DNA of 64,000 nt, taken from contig NC_051142.1 in the NCBI RefSeq assembly GCF_014839805.1, positions 15,594,589 through 15,658,588 of the forward strand, in the 5' to 3' direction. Positions 24,189 to 36,154 of the stretch are shown in pieces (the stretch's first letter is position 1; each line of letters opens with the position of its first letter). The notes under the pieces are model-generated. The model had not been told where the DNA came from. It saw only the letters and a program-made list of their open reading frames with translations, and did no database searches. Both the position numbers and the translations under genes were made by a program. The DNA is from Manduca sexta (Eukaryota; Arthropoda; Insecta; Lepidoptera; Sphingidae).

Positions 24189-24260
24189 TATTATTATTAT
24201 TATAAATAACCGCGATAAAATCCGTAAATAGTTTTATTTCAATTCCAGAACAAATCAAAA
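24189..24260. repeat. Remaining ATT repeats and repeat I fragment
   Basis: TTATTATTATTATTAT at 24,189-24,204 is the other half of the split microsatellite. It runs into repeat I (CCGCGATAAAATCCGTAAAT and TTTTATTTCAAT), also seen near 15,290, 42,205, 44,970 and 56,985. Confidence 0.7.
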
Positions 24261-24619
24261 ACGACCCTTGCGTATTTTATAATAGAAAAATATTTATATT
24301 AATTTATTATCATAATCACTTGATGAATTTATACACCGTTAACCTTGTACGTAGAAAGTTTTTGACGTCAATTCCTAAACTGAGCTATCATTAGTGTGAT
24401 TAGGCTTGATTGTTATGGGATTACTTACCACAGACTAAAGAAATAGTCAATAACTGGTCAACCGATTCCCCGGAGGCAATTGACAACATTTAATTTTTTA
24501 AACATACTCAAATGTTCATATTTTATGAAATTATGAGACCCTTATTTTTTCTTTTTCTCAACTCAGATATGATCGTTCATGATTTTCACTTAAAATTTTG
24601 TTTTATTCTAAAACTACGT
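24261..24619. other. No feature recognised
   Basis: Unassigned AT-rich sequence. Confidence 0.4.
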
Positions 24620-24626
24620 AACCAGC

Positions 24627-24846
24627 AAATGACGTCATATATACGGCTCAAGACGTAATGACCTTTGCTTTGCAGTAAAAAAGAAGTGAAGTGTCATTTT
24701 TATTTCTCTCTCTCTTTGAAAGTGACAGTTGTGATGTACCTATTGTAATATTGACATTGACATATGGCGGTGTCTTAGTTTTTAAAATAAATATTAAGGC
24801 GGGCCAACGAACTACTCCATTAAACCATATGTATGACGTCATAAAG
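24627..24846. repeat. Possible MITE bounded by inverted TGACGTCA-containing ends
   Basis: The left end ATGACGTCATATATACGG and the right end, read inverted, ATGACGTCATACATATGG agree at most positions. This suggests short terminal inverted repeats around a roughly 215-bp unit. Each contains the palindrome TGACGTCA. No second copy in the window, so the call is tentative. Confidence 0.4.
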
Positions 24847-24974
24847 TATTTTTCTGGTTTTTTATTTTTTTTCTTTGAAATTAAGTGCTAAAAAATATTA
24901 AGAGTACATAATCAAACTCAGAGTAGAAAAATTAAGACACGATATTTTTGTTTTAGGCACGTCTACATTTTGAA

Positions 24975-25275
24975 ATGTCAATTCTTGTGCGCTCGGTCTT
25001 CTCACCGAATGCACACCCATGCACGGGGGGACATTTGCCGCGATCCCAGGCACACAGCCCAGTGTACACCTCATGGTTGTAACTACACATTAAGGGCTAT
25101 CAAGATTCGCGAACATTGCCAGGCTTTGTCCCCTCAACCGATGTTAAGAGAGTTCCTTTTCTTTCCCCTACACTTCCTTCCCTAGATATCCTCTCCCACT
25201 TTCCTACAGGGCACTGCAGTTGCTAAGTCTACCCGGTTTCACGGTGTATACTGCAGGGTCCGATAAAAAAAAAAC
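24975..25275 (+). repeat. Repeat family G, uninterrupted copy
   Basis: It matches the two halves of 13,045-13,500 and ends in GGGTCCGATAAAAAAAAA, an A tail typical of retroposed sequence. A short frame across it is incidental. Confidence 0.65.
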
Positions 25276-25729
25276 TGGTCAACCGATCAACCAATTCCAG
25301 TCATTGCATAGTCAAAAGGCCAGAATAACTTAATATTTTAAGCAACATCCATGCAGATTTCCCGTAACTTTGTCCGTCACATGATCATACTAGTTCCGTG
25401 ATGCCCGCAGTCGAATTTGCCGGCGCTCGGCTACAGGCTTAAAACTTATCCAATTCCAACGGATTAATGCATTAATAGTTTTGTTATGTCGAGTATACAC
25501 GGATTAATTAATTTTGTAATAAAAGCAATATCCGAGAATATTAATTTCGAATTCCTACTCATTGCAAATTGTATTTACGTTTGCCAATAATAATGTACTT
25601 GGTTATAGGTACAACGAACACTGCGGTGGCAGTGTCGATAATTAATAATTTCGTGAAATTTAATTAGTCATAAGTCATATTATATATGTATGATGATTTG
25701 ATGTCTTGTTTTTTTTTTATCTTCTGACG
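25276..25729. other. No feature recognised
   Basis: Unassigned DNA between repeats. Confidence 0.4.
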
Positions 25730-25885
25730 AGAGATGATTATCCATCAGCAGTTGATACTATTACGCCGGCCTGTTGGAACCGGATATACAAAGGCTGATG
25801 TACGACGTGTTGTAGACACCGGGCGGGTTTTAACACCTTGTGTACATTGGTCGCTATGAGACGGATATAGAATATAACCTAAACC
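25730..25885 (+). repeat. Repeat family E, copy
   Basis: It shares GAGAGATGATTA, GCCGGCCTGTTGGAACCGGA and GGTTTTAACACCTTGTGTAC with copies at 33,765, 42,768 and 62,195. Probably a retroposon 3' part. Non-coding. Confidence 0.7.
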
Positions 25886-27849
25886 ACCAGCTAAAGTGAA
25901 AAAAGTGCCTAATTATTGAATTTAAATTGTTTTACCAAAGTTATTACATGTGTGAATAATACAAAGATATGTCTAGCTGCAAATCTTTCGAATAGCATTC
26001 CAGTCCTATCATTGGATGAACATCAAACATGCTTGTCTCTTCATTCAGTATAAATATCATTGGACGAACATACTCGTCTCTTCTTTCAATATAAAAAAGT
26101 ATTTTATAGCCTCAACATTGTGAACATATAAACATCGTAAGGATATCTTATCCATATGTATGGTAATCAAAGATTATTCGATGCACTTTGGATAAGTTCG
26201 TGGAATGGGTGACATTGTTGACAGGTGTCAACGAACCAGACGTTCCGCGGAATCGAACCGTCATTCATGGTATACGCATGGCTTGGGTATTAATCGTTGC
26301 CAAATATATTATGGCTAAAAAGTGTGAACAGCTTGTGAGTTTTATGGCAGTGTTGAAAAGCGATATGAGATCGGTTTGATTCTCAGACCAAGTAATCATT
26401 TCGGGATTTTGTCCGATTTTTTTTATAAACAAATGTTGTATGAATGTGTACGCATTAGAGTCTGCTTTTATTTTTAGGGAGAATAAATACTGGTTTATGC
26501 TTATGTATTTTACTATATAGCAATTGCCAGGGTTTTTTTGGGGCGGCATGCGGGGACAGGCAGTGTCCCCAAAGCAAATATCGAAAAAACTGCCATCAAA
26601 AAGTCTAAGAAGGGCGCGCGGGGGGGGGCGGGTTTGTATACAAAATTTATGAACTTTCAAGAATTATAGTGCCCGCAAAAAAGAAGTGACAAGAAAAGGC
26701 AATATACATTAATTACATACGCTTACACTTAGTCCGAGAGCCTCTGCACAAGTAATTGTAAATTATTTACCGACCTTAAAAAAGATGTAAATACTTTTAA
26801 ATAGCTCTTACCTGTATATTATGCCAACGTGGAGCTCAAACTACGGAATGGATGTAGCTTAATAAACCATATACATGATACACATTACCAATAACCAAAT
26901 TGATACTAACCCATTTAGCCATGAAATAAGCAGGGTTCGCGAATTTTCTAAATCCAATAAAAATAACGTAATGAGGCAATTTCCTATGTGCAGAAGCGTC
27001 GTCAATATATTCGGAGGTCTTTTTCAATCATCGATGCTGGTAATAGGTAAAACAATGACGAAGGTTAGTGACTCCACCGTCATACCTTCACTATAATGAC
27101 TATATTTTACACGCTGCTCCGCATGATTATAAATCGTATCTTGTATAATATTACATTTTGTACTTTTAAGGGTAAAAGTAATCGCTAAAGTACACGCCTT
27201 AAAAAATGGCACAACAGAAACGCCCTTAAAATAAAAGCTATAAGAGTCCATAACATAAACGTCATAGTTTGGCCAAGACCAACAGTAACTTTGTCAATGA
27301 ATCAACGAAGAAACTGGTCGTAAGTAAGATGTCAATAATTGTCTAAAACATTGATTCCAGGTGAACCCCCAGCCATCCACGGAAGACACGAAGGGGTTCT
27401 ATGTTGGCGTGACTGAAAAATGGGAGTTCCCCATTCGTAAGGAGGGTCCACTAAAATTTATCTGGTTTTGGTAATAACAAAAATCTTGGCTTGACTTCAC
27501 CTATCAATGTAGGCAGATAATATTTTTAGAAGCTTAGCGACTCTTACATTTGAAAACTTGCATATTCTGGGGAATATGGTATGGTGTCTAACCCTTCTGT
27601 ATGCGAGTCAATCTTCGGTCGAGTAGGCCCCACGCCCCCGAAAGCTGATTGCTTTCTATATTGGAAAATGGGAAGCGGCGGACTGTAGTCGTGAGTGCTC
27701 ATTACATGGCCTGCTGGACCGAGGGCTATTAGCGAGGAAATGTGACAAGGCGACGAGGGAAACGGTTTGGAGAGCGTTGGCTGTTCGCTCTTTAATAGGG
27801 TACCGGACTCATTTTTGTTCTTTACTATTATCAAATATTCACATAATAT
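25886..27849. other. Mostly unassigned, with a small hairpin and a GC-richer block
   Basis: No gene is recognised. 25,995-26,100 contains two imperfect copies of a roughly 50-bp word (CATTGGATGAACAT / CATTGGACGAACAT). A stem-loop GGGGACA...TGTCCCC lies at about 26,552-26,570, in a G-rich setting. 27,350-27,790 is GC-richer than its surroundings, without a recognisable open frame. Confidence 0.4.
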
Positions 27850-28085
27850 AAATTATAACACCGAAAGAATTATTAAAATCCGGTAAAAAATCAACAAGTT
27901 ATAAGTCTTTGAATTTCGGTGGAAGGGGTAATTAACAAGAAACAGAAAAGAGACGAAATACCCACATGTGACGTCATCGGGAATTACGACGCGTGCTAAA
28001 GAAAGAGATGAAGCGATATCCCTACATCGCGCCCACTTCTGCAAATTACAATATTTTAAATATGAATTACTCGCTCATTTTTTAA
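27850..28085 (+). repeat. Repeat family H with internal TGACGTCA, plus strand
   Basis: It is homologous to the minus strand of 45,850-46,105. Shared words include ACAAGTTATA, CATGTGACGTCA.CGGG.ATTAC, GAAAGAGATG, CGATATCCC and AATATTTT.AAAT. The central palindrome is preserved in both although the flanks have diverged. Confidence 0.65.
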
Positions 28086-29164
28086 CCTATTTTTATGCAG
28101 TTTTCGCAGGAGTGCTTCTTTTTCGTATTATTAACCATTACATATAGAATAATGTACAAAATCAAGCATAGGCCGGTCCCCTATTATGTTGGTATAAACG
28201 CACTTTATCTTTAAAGGTTTTTTCTATTTCCCTCTATCGAGGACAAGGGATTTTCTCTATTTGTTTTAATTCTAACTTTTATTCTTTAATTTTTGTATTT
28301 GTCTCATCTTTTTTAGTTTTCTCTTGTTTTATACTTTTTCTCTTACATTTATTACTTATTATGAGTCTTCATTTATTATCTTATTTCATCTATCTATCTA
28401 TCTATGTTGGAAGGTTAGGCTGAGGTGCAATTTACACTCGCTTTTCCAGGCTTATTTTTACTCTCAGTGTATTAAAAGATAAGTCTATGGCCATATTGAA
28501 TACAAACTTTAATTACGGACAAATCAGATGTGTTTGCATTCATATAAATTCATACCTTAACTGGAGACACAATACCTCCACCCAAGCAAAGGTATTTTCC
28601 TAAAATAATTGTAACCAATCAAAATTTATAATACGGGACAACGCAGCTATCTAAAAATCAGATCTGTTTTTGTGGATCGTACCCTTTATATAAATTGGTT
28701 CCCGACTTGGAAGACAAAAATCCTCCAGTCATGCAAACGTATTTTCTCAAAATAGAAATCAATTAAAATATTTAAGTTATTCATTTAAATTATTTAAACC
28801 GTTTTTATACCATAATAGGTATGATGTTCTAGATCGAGACGATTATCTTCACGGGAAATAATTATAAAAATATTAAATATGCAATGTATTTCTTTATCAT
28901 TGTTCGTGATAAGCCAAACAAAAAACTACTTTGTGTTCAACTCAGAAGTTCTCAAAACTCTTTGACCTTGGTAAGAAGAGGGCATTGTATGATGAAAGAA
29001 GTCGTGGTACTTGAGCCTACAAAACTTATTGAAGTCTGGCGCCGCTCCAAAAACTCTAGCGATGAAATTTCACGTCATTTTGTTTATAAAATCGTAGCTT
29101 CTGTTCGTAAATTTGCCGGTTAAGTCAGTTCGAGGTATAAACAACCTTTACGTAGGATTTTTTT
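28086..29164. other. Unassigned DNA
   Basis: AT-rich, with a TCTA microsatellite at about 28,388-28,405. A 79-codon plus-strand frame at 28,884-29,123 is less low-complexity than most but matches nothing I recognise and has no supporting splice or repeat context. Confidence 0.35.
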
Positions 29165-29610
29165 TATGTAAGCTCGGCAAAGTGCACTGCACCAGATGTT
29201 AAGCGAAATGAATCCCATAGAAAGTGCCGACCGACAAACATAAGCATCTCTGGACGGTCGGCATAGTCATGCCGGCCTGCCTTGCTTCTTCACGCTTCGG
29301 ATGAAGGACCCCAGGTTATATTTATTTATTTATTAGGTTTTCCAGCAGACTTAACGCTACGATTACAATAATTTAAATATTATAACTTATAGCTATAATG
29401 TGAGCCCAAGTTAGGAAAACTCAACATGCACATAATTTAAACTAAAAGTGACTTAAGCGCAGCGAATTAAGCACAATATAATTTGGAGTTCACGCAGTAT
29501 GTTAAAATATGCCAGACTATATAAATCTTGTAGAGAAATTAAAACAAATATTAAAAAAAAATTAAGGACCCCAGGTTATAGGAAGGAGGGAAAACGTGTT
29601 CTGGAAAACC
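29165..29610 (+). repeat. Repeat family F, split by a younger insertion
   Basis: It matches 59,445-59,630 (AAAGTGCCGACCG, CATCTC.GGACGGTC, CATGCCGGCCTG, AGGTTATAGGAAGGAGGG). The 243-bp insert at 29,321-29,563 interrupts it between GGTTATA and GGAAGGAGGG. Confidence 0.8.
29321..29563. mobile_element. 243-bp retroposed insert with a 17-bp target duplication
   Basis: Flanked by perfect copies of AAGGACCCCAGGTTATA at 29,304-29,320 and 29,564-29,580. The duplicated word occurs once in the uninterrupted relative of this repeat family. The insert begins with TTTATTTATTTATTA and ends with an A-rich run, so a 3' tail could be at either end and the orientation is unsettled. Duplication length and AT tails fit target-primed reverse transcription. 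The family is not recognised. Confidence 0.88.
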
Positions 29611-30513
29611 ATTCCAAAATAATATCGACGTCTGAAAAGCTAATTGACTAAAGCAACATTTTTTGAGACACAAAGTTTCATACATATTTAAAATCAGCAC
29701 TTTTATCTATTTTTATTTAAACTAGTCAAAATTTTTCGAAAAATTAAATGTCGCTTAGTCAATTAGCGTTTTAATCATTATATAGGTTATTTTTGGCGTG
29801 ATTCACATTTGGAACAGCAAGACCATAAATGCGTTCAAAATAACATCTTCGTAGTATAATTTATGGTCAAAATGAAATTTGTCGCCCTTTATGTATGACG
29901 CAGACGTTCAATTTAAATTTAATATGGACCTAGGGCAATATTTTTGTGATACGAAACAACAAAGTTGGTTTTTCACGGCTTTATAAAAAAAGAGATACTT
30001 AAGCTAACAAAATCGTGAACTACCACTATGCTGTTATATATTAGTGTTATATTAAAATATTGTTTTTATGTGAATTAACAACATAATGCACCATTATGTT
30101 TACATTAAGATCTGACTTCAATTTCAGTTTTTTTATCATCTTCTATTGAAGTAAATGATATATAATTTGAAATGTTAGTTGTTACTGCTTGTAGTTTGTC
30201 TAAAATTAATTGCAATTACCTTTTACTAGGTACATTTGATATATAAGTAAAATTTTAATTTAATATTTTCGTGAAAACAAAAATCCTCAAACTAAATTTC
30301 CATATAAATGTTGTATGATGTCGCCAATTTGTTTAGCTAATTTTAAAAAAATAACACACGATTGCCATTCTTTATACTTAGTACCTAAGACTTAGTACTC
30401 TCACTATTGGTTGAGTGTCAGCAATAAGAGGGCGCGCGTTTATAAAAATGTAAAAAAAATCTCTTATTTTGTATTTAAACTTTATCCAAATAAATGATAA
30501 GCCCGACGCTATA
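29611..30513. other. No feature recognised
   Basis: AT-rich unassigned DNA. Confidence 0.4.
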
Positions 30514-30807
30514 TTACTTTTCGAGATAGTAAACAGAAATAATAAACACACGAAACAATAACGCAAAACGTTAATATCACTTTGTCATAATATAAAGGTT
30601 GGCGTACACTTATCACCCCTGTCGCAAAAGGAAATTGATTAAATAAATTTGGTACAGAATTTACTTTTCGAGATAGTAAACAGAAATAATAAACACACGA
30701 AACAATAACGCAAAACGTTAATATCACTTTGTCATAATATAAAGGTTGGCGCACACTTATCACCCCTGTCGCAAAAGGAAATTGATTAAATAAATTTGGT
30801 ATAGAAT
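30514..30807. repeat. 147-bp direct tandem duplication
   Basis: Units at 30,514-30,660 and 30,661-30,807 are nearly identical (I see about two substitutions). Open frames of 62 and 84 codons on the minus strand arise from this repeat and are not genes. The high identity points to a recent local duplication. Confidence 0.92.
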
Positions 30808-32744
30808 TTGCGCTTGAGAATTAAGGAGAAGAATGAGGTGATGCGATAATGAGCGACAAATACTCAGCCTATGCATTTGTTTTTATTATAGGTACGTTAA
30901 TATCTGTCTCTCTCATAAATATGCTTATGTATTTATAGAATCGGAGGCGACTTAAAAGGGACATGACTCATTCTTAATGTATATTTTACTGTAAGTATTC
31001 GATTGTTCGGCACCGAGATGGATGGCATTGCAATACATCTACACAACTCCATTGTAAAATACGAATATTGAAATCGGGCGACAATCACGTGGCTTACACA
31101 GTATAAAATATTTTATACAATACATTTAAATGAATCAGCGTGTAGACGCAAAATTATAATTTCCAAAAAATAAAATATGCACATAAAATGTTGTTTGTGT
31201 CAAATAGAAATAAAGTCAGTTTTAGAAAACTATTTAAGGCAACGCGACGGTGCCTATGTGACGCAGGGGCGATAAGTCTGCGTCAACCTTAATTTAATAC
31301 AGAGTTTCGTGGGAAAATTGTTTTTCTATCCCCTACCTCGAATGAGTTTTTCGATCGAATACAAACAGAAAAATTTGCTTTAGCGTGAGAATTATTATTG
31401 TAGCTATTGTTTTAATCTCATTCATTTCCTTTTTATATAGATTTTAAGACACTATTCAGTTTGCTAAAGCTAATTCTAGCTATGCCTGGATTGTATTTCA
31501 AAGGATCTTTGTTCATTAATATTAACAACTGAATAATTTAAGTAAATATTACATTATATTTATAGCAGACTTTTTTGTTTCGTTTTAGTTTATTTATTTA
31601 AATTAAAGTCAAGGTTTGTTTCAGCCTGAGTGTTCTTAAATCAGAAATCCAAACTGTAACTGTCAAACTCAATAAAAGTAAAAGGAAATCGGTTTTCCAT
31701 CACGCTTTTTTTGCCGAACCTTTTTTACTATGTGATGGAATATTCTAGTAGGAGCATTGTTGGACGTAAGCACGCTTTTTGCATGACAATCAGAACAAGG
31801 TAAGGAACGGGGAAATCCTAACGCTTGAGGTAAACACATTTGAGAAATTGCACAAAATTGTACAATTTTGTATAATATTGGGTTTTCCGTAGTTAAGACA
31901 AAGCCTTGTTGGTGTCACAATTTTCCTAAGGTTTAAGAGGTAAACCATGTCAGGATATTGTTTGCAATAAATAGTGAGGTATTCCACCTTTTTGGAACAC
32001 AGCCAACGTTACGATATATTTTTTATACAATCCAGATTGATGGGACATTTATTTTACGTCACCTCTGCACGTAGACAGACTTGATTCCTTAAATATGTTT
32101 TTGCAAGAATGTGGACTATTACTTAAATTAATTTTTAAAATATTTATGAAATAATTTGAGAAAATGTGTCATACGCGGACTAATCCTTCAAACAAGTTTT
32201 AAAATACTTATATTCATTAAATAATTTGAGAAATATTATTGCTCAATCGAATACTTTTTATAGAGTAATAGGTATTATAATCTATTTTTTAGTATGATGT
32301 CATAGCCTATAGCTTTCCCCGATAAATGCTATCTAACACTAAAAGAATTTTTCAATTCAAACCAGGAGTTCCTGAAATTATAACGTTCAAACAAACCAAC
32401 TTTTCAGCTATATGTATTAGAATAGACTACGATAATTTTTTCTAGAACATTCTTAAACTATATTTGCCAAACCTAAACTTGACCTTATTACGCAGAACTA
32501 AAGCATCAAGTAGTTACTCCCTTCCTTTTGTTCTAAAGTTATAAGCAGATTACGAGAGCTCGACAAACTATGGCAGACGGCTTGACCTTTCCATTTATAA
32601 CCACTGACCGATATTCAGTGATTTAGTGCATAGTATTTGAATAGTACTAAGTTAGGAATAATCCGAATAAGTGCATTAGTTGAGTCTTGTTTTGGGGATA
32701 ATCAAGGTTAAATTGAGGTTAATCAGGTTCATTGTTTATTCGGT
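30808..32744. other. No feature recognised
   Basis: AT-rich unassigned DNA without coding signal or recognised repeats. Confidence 0.4.
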
Positions 32745-32880
32745 TCCAATAGGCCGGCAAAATTGTGGCGTCTGCCGAGGGGTAATCATCTCTCATTAGT
32801 TGACATTCTATTGGAGCCCAATCCACTTACCATCAGGTGTAGGTGCCATTTTGCCGTGCACGTTGCTGGTATATCAAAAA
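32745..32880 (-). repeat. Repeat family E, inverted fragment
   Basis: Contains GGGTAATCATCTCTC and CCACTTACCATCAGGTG, which are the reverse complement of words in the copies at 33,765 and 62,195. Confidence 0.6.
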
Positions 32881-33764
32881 GTCATACACATAATCACTTA
32901 TCTCACTCCCACTTCAATATAAAGGCGGCATAATATTTTCCACGCATATTGCAAAAAATATATCATCTAGTTTCACTTAGCACCCGAAACACATTTATTC
33001 AGACCTTCCTTTACGATGTAGGGTAAAATCGCTCTTCAATGTCATCGATAAAGTCATTATTCAATATCTTAGGATCACGAACATAGTACATTGAGAGTGA
33101 ATGTTATTTTTACCCGATTTCAAAAAGGAGAAGGTTGTCAATTCTACTTGTATTTTTTATAGCTTTTAAAATGTCCATAGTTTAATTAAATTAATATACT
33201 ATAATTAATTATATAAGTAATTTTAATAGTTGTTTAGAAATAATAATTATTCTTATGCTTCGTTTTGACGTATAATAAGTGCATCTTTGTTCGCCTACGT
33301 GATAAATAAAATGTTTTATTTTAATTTATAGCTGTTTTCAGGCAGACTCGCACATCGTCATATTAAATAAGATACTGTAAAGTAAACATTTGAACCAGAC
33401 AATACATGAGACGTTTATTCAATCGATACAATGTCATTCAATATAGAAATATAGAGTTCCAGTAAATACGTAAAAACATTTGTCTTTCGAAGTTTAATGG
33501 AATGATATCATTGTTTACGTTCGTTAACTTTGCGTGATACGAATATTTGATTTAATTTATCTTCCATTTGCATGTATAGTTAGGGTCTTACCATTTTCTT
33601 GACGCCATTCTAGTACGACTCTACGACTGCCACGTATATTGATTGTGAAACGTATCACCCCATAATAGAGGTCACGGTCCACTGTTGTGGAATACAGCAT
33701 AGTCAATAGCGGTCTTATTGACTGTATTGGGTAGCAAGTTCTTATTACTTGCACGGTAAAGTGA
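32881..33764. other. No feature recognised
   Basis: AT-rich unassigned DNA. Confidence 0.4.
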
Positions 33765-33970
33765 CCCTTCTGCACCTGATGGTAAGTTGAGTGGGGTCCA
33801 ATAGAATGTCAACTGAGGAGAGATGATTACCCCTTGACAGTTGACAGAATTATGTCGGCCTGTTGAAGCCGGATGTACACAGGCTGACCCCGGAATACGA
33901 CACACGTGAGCCACTATGGTGGGTTTTAACACCTTATGTACGGTGAGCGCTACTCGGGCGAATAAAGAAT
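33765..33970 (+). repeat. Repeat family E, copy
   Basis: Begins with GCACCTGATGGTAAGTTGAG and continues through the GTCGGCCTGTTGAAGCCGGA and GGTTTTAACACC words shared with the copies at 25,730 and 62,195. Frames on the minus strand here are by-products. Confidence 0.75.
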
Positions 33971-34165
33971 ATATTCCTTCAAAAGCATCAAAAATATTAA
34001 CTTATATATGACTTTGTAAGCTATTTCAAGATGATTTGTTTCGGCGCTATTTTCGAAGCCAATGTCTCTAATTTAACATTAATCATCAAACAGACACATT
34101 TTATTCCGGACAACCCAAATTGAAAAACATACTTTTGATTAACTGACCTGACCTAACTGACCAAA

Positions 34166-34486
34166 GCGGCGATAGCGTAGTTGGATGTGGAACGGACTGC
34201 TGAGACGAATATCCGTAGGTTCAAATCCCAAAGGCACACACCTCTGACTTTTCTAAAAAAATTATGTGTGCATTCTTTGTTAATTATTGTTTGCTTTAAC
34301 GGTGAAGGAAAACATCGTGAGGAAATCTGTGTACCTGAGAAGTTCTCTATAGGAATTTCGCGGTTGTGTGAAGTCTACCAATCCACACGCGGCCAACGTG
34401 GTGGACTAAGGTCTAATCCCTCTCAGTAGTAGAGGAGGCCCGTGCCCTACAGTGGGACAGTAATACGGGACTGAACTTATTATTAT
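34166..34486 (+). repeat. tRNA-headed SINE, family A, copy 6
   Basis: Full-length copy with A box (one change, TAGCGTAGTTGG), B box GGTTCAAATCC and a TTATTATTAT tail. TAACTGACC occurs just before the head and just after the tail, a likely target duplication. Confidence 0.88.
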
Positions 34487-34814
34487 TATAACTGACCTGA
34501 GAATTGAACCTAAGGTCACAGGGTACACTACTACATTACCAAGATGATCATATTCATAAATAAATTGCTTCGAGAATGTTTTAAACATCGGCATACATTT
34601 TCATAAATATTTTATATGCCTTTATCGAATTGTATTTTCAGCTTCACGGAGCTGAATGCAGTTCGAAATACCAATAAAATACATTTTTATTATACACAGA
34701 CCGAGCTAACGAACCAGACAGGAATCGAGAGAATAAACGTGGGGGCAGTCACCCCAAAAAATAATATATTTGGGTACTATCTGTCTGTAATATAATTAAT
34801 CTTCTATGAAGAAC
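34487..34814. other. No feature recognised
   Basis: Unassigned DNA between the SINE and the copia element. Confidence 0.4.
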
Positions 34815-34819
34815 ATTAT

Positions 34820-34963
34820 TGTTAGATTATGCGTATGGGCGCAGTGAAACATTTATATTATTAATATATATCTTTATTGAGAAAAATGACATGCTAACCA
34901 ACGCCAAGTATTTGTAAGGAAGGAAGTGTCGACTATAGACTAAAAACCATAGATTATCTAACA
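34820..34963 (-). repeat. copia 3' LTR
   Basis: 144 bp, the 3' LTR in the direction of the element. It is adjoined on the inner side by the polypurine tract. It contains an AATATATAT run that could serve in promoter or polyadenylation function. Confidence 0.93.
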
Positions 34964-34972
34964 CCCCCCCGC
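34964..34972 (-). promoter_or_regulatory. copia polypurine tract
   Basis: On the minus strand a GCGGGGGGG run directly adjoins the 3' LTR. This is where plus-strand DNA synthesis is primed in LTR elements. Confidence 0.8.
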
Positions 34973-35193
34973 AATTTGTAGTTATTTAAATATAACAATA
35001 TAAAAACTAAAAATTGAAGAATTTATATTCGCTACTCTGACCAATAATACTCAATTGTTAACAATGCAACAAAACGCACTTAATTTGACAAATGACAACT
35101 AACGTCAAAGCTCACATGACATTACTTAAATAACCAAAACAAATTGAACAATAAATAAACCTAAAACAATTCTAATTAAACAAGGTAATAATA

Positions 35194-36153
35194 TCACTGT
35201 AATAATTGGTTACAGAAATTATTAAACTTAATAACATTTAAAGGTTTTGTCATTATGTCTGCTATATTTTCCTCAGACTTTATATAATGCAATGAAATCA
35301 TCTTTTTACTAACAATGTCTTTTACAAAGTTATATTTTATATCAATATGTTTGCTTCTTTTTGTGTTTTCACTACTGTTTATCATTCTTATAGCACTTTG
35401 ATTGTCTATAAACACTGTAACTTTATCTACTTTTTTAAATTCACTTGCTAAACCAATTACAAACAAAACTTCACTGATGCATAAAGCTGCAGATATGTAT
35501 TCTGATTCAGATGAAGACAATGCAACAGATTGTTGCTTTTTTGATGCCCAGCAAATCGGGTTATTGTTGTGATATATGATCATTCCGCTTACACTTTTTC
35601 TGTCAGAGTGATCGCCTCCCCAATCTGCATCAGTATACCCAATTATCTCATTATGTTCTGATTTCTTGTAGGTAAGTACTTTATCAATCGATCCTTTTAG
35701 ATATCTTAGTATCCTCTTTGCTGCTTCCCATATGTTTTTTGTAGGTTTATCCATATATCGACTCAAATATGACGTTGCAAATGTGATATCCGGTCTACTT
35801 ATTGTAAGGTAAGTTAAACATCCAATTAATTCTTTATATGGTATATTAATTATTTTTTCTTCTTTTTCAGGTGCTGTAAAATTGTTCTCCATCGGCGTTT
35901 TCATCGGTTTGCAGTCTTCCATACCAAACTTCGATAAGACTTTTAAAATAAATTGTTTCTGTGAAATTATCATTGTGTTTTCTTTTTGTAAAATCTCTAA
36001 ACCTAAGTATTTTTCAACTTTTTCTAAATGTTTGACTCCAAATTCTTTAAATAAATGTTCTTTAACTTCATTTATACTTTCTCTTTTTCCAAACAATAAA
36101 ATGTCATCAACATATAAGAGCAACCACATATTATCCTTTTTATATAAGCACAC
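35194..36153 (-). pseudogene. copia reverse transcriptase (YVDD) and RNase H, second part
   Basis: 319-codon continuation in the neighbouring frame. It holds the reverse transcriptase catalytic motif LLLYVDDILLFG near its start. RNase H follows: YTDADWGGDHSDRKSVSG, then SSSESEYISA, FIDNQSAIRM and the typical end HIDIKYNFV ... ADIMTKPL. The upstream half lies in the frame ending at 36,155. Normal copia elements keep both in one frame, so the break is a mutation. I saw no slippery signal that would suggest programmed shifting. Confidence 0.92.
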
Positions 36154-36154
36154 A

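Noticed and set aside
23862..24258. Plus-strand and shifted minus-strand frames over the LINE start
   Set aside because: They overlap the LINE reading frame, which has clear domains, and are its shadows.
26188..26379. 63-codon plus-strand frame
   Set aside because: No recognised domain and an overlapping minus-strand frame of similar quality.
28884..29123. 79-codon plus-strand frame
   Set aside because: No homology recognised, no upstream or downstream coding context, and of a length expected by chance.
33672..33932. 86-codon minus-strand frame
   Set aside because: It lies within repeat family E and recurs in the copy at 61,990-62,319, so it is repeat-derived.
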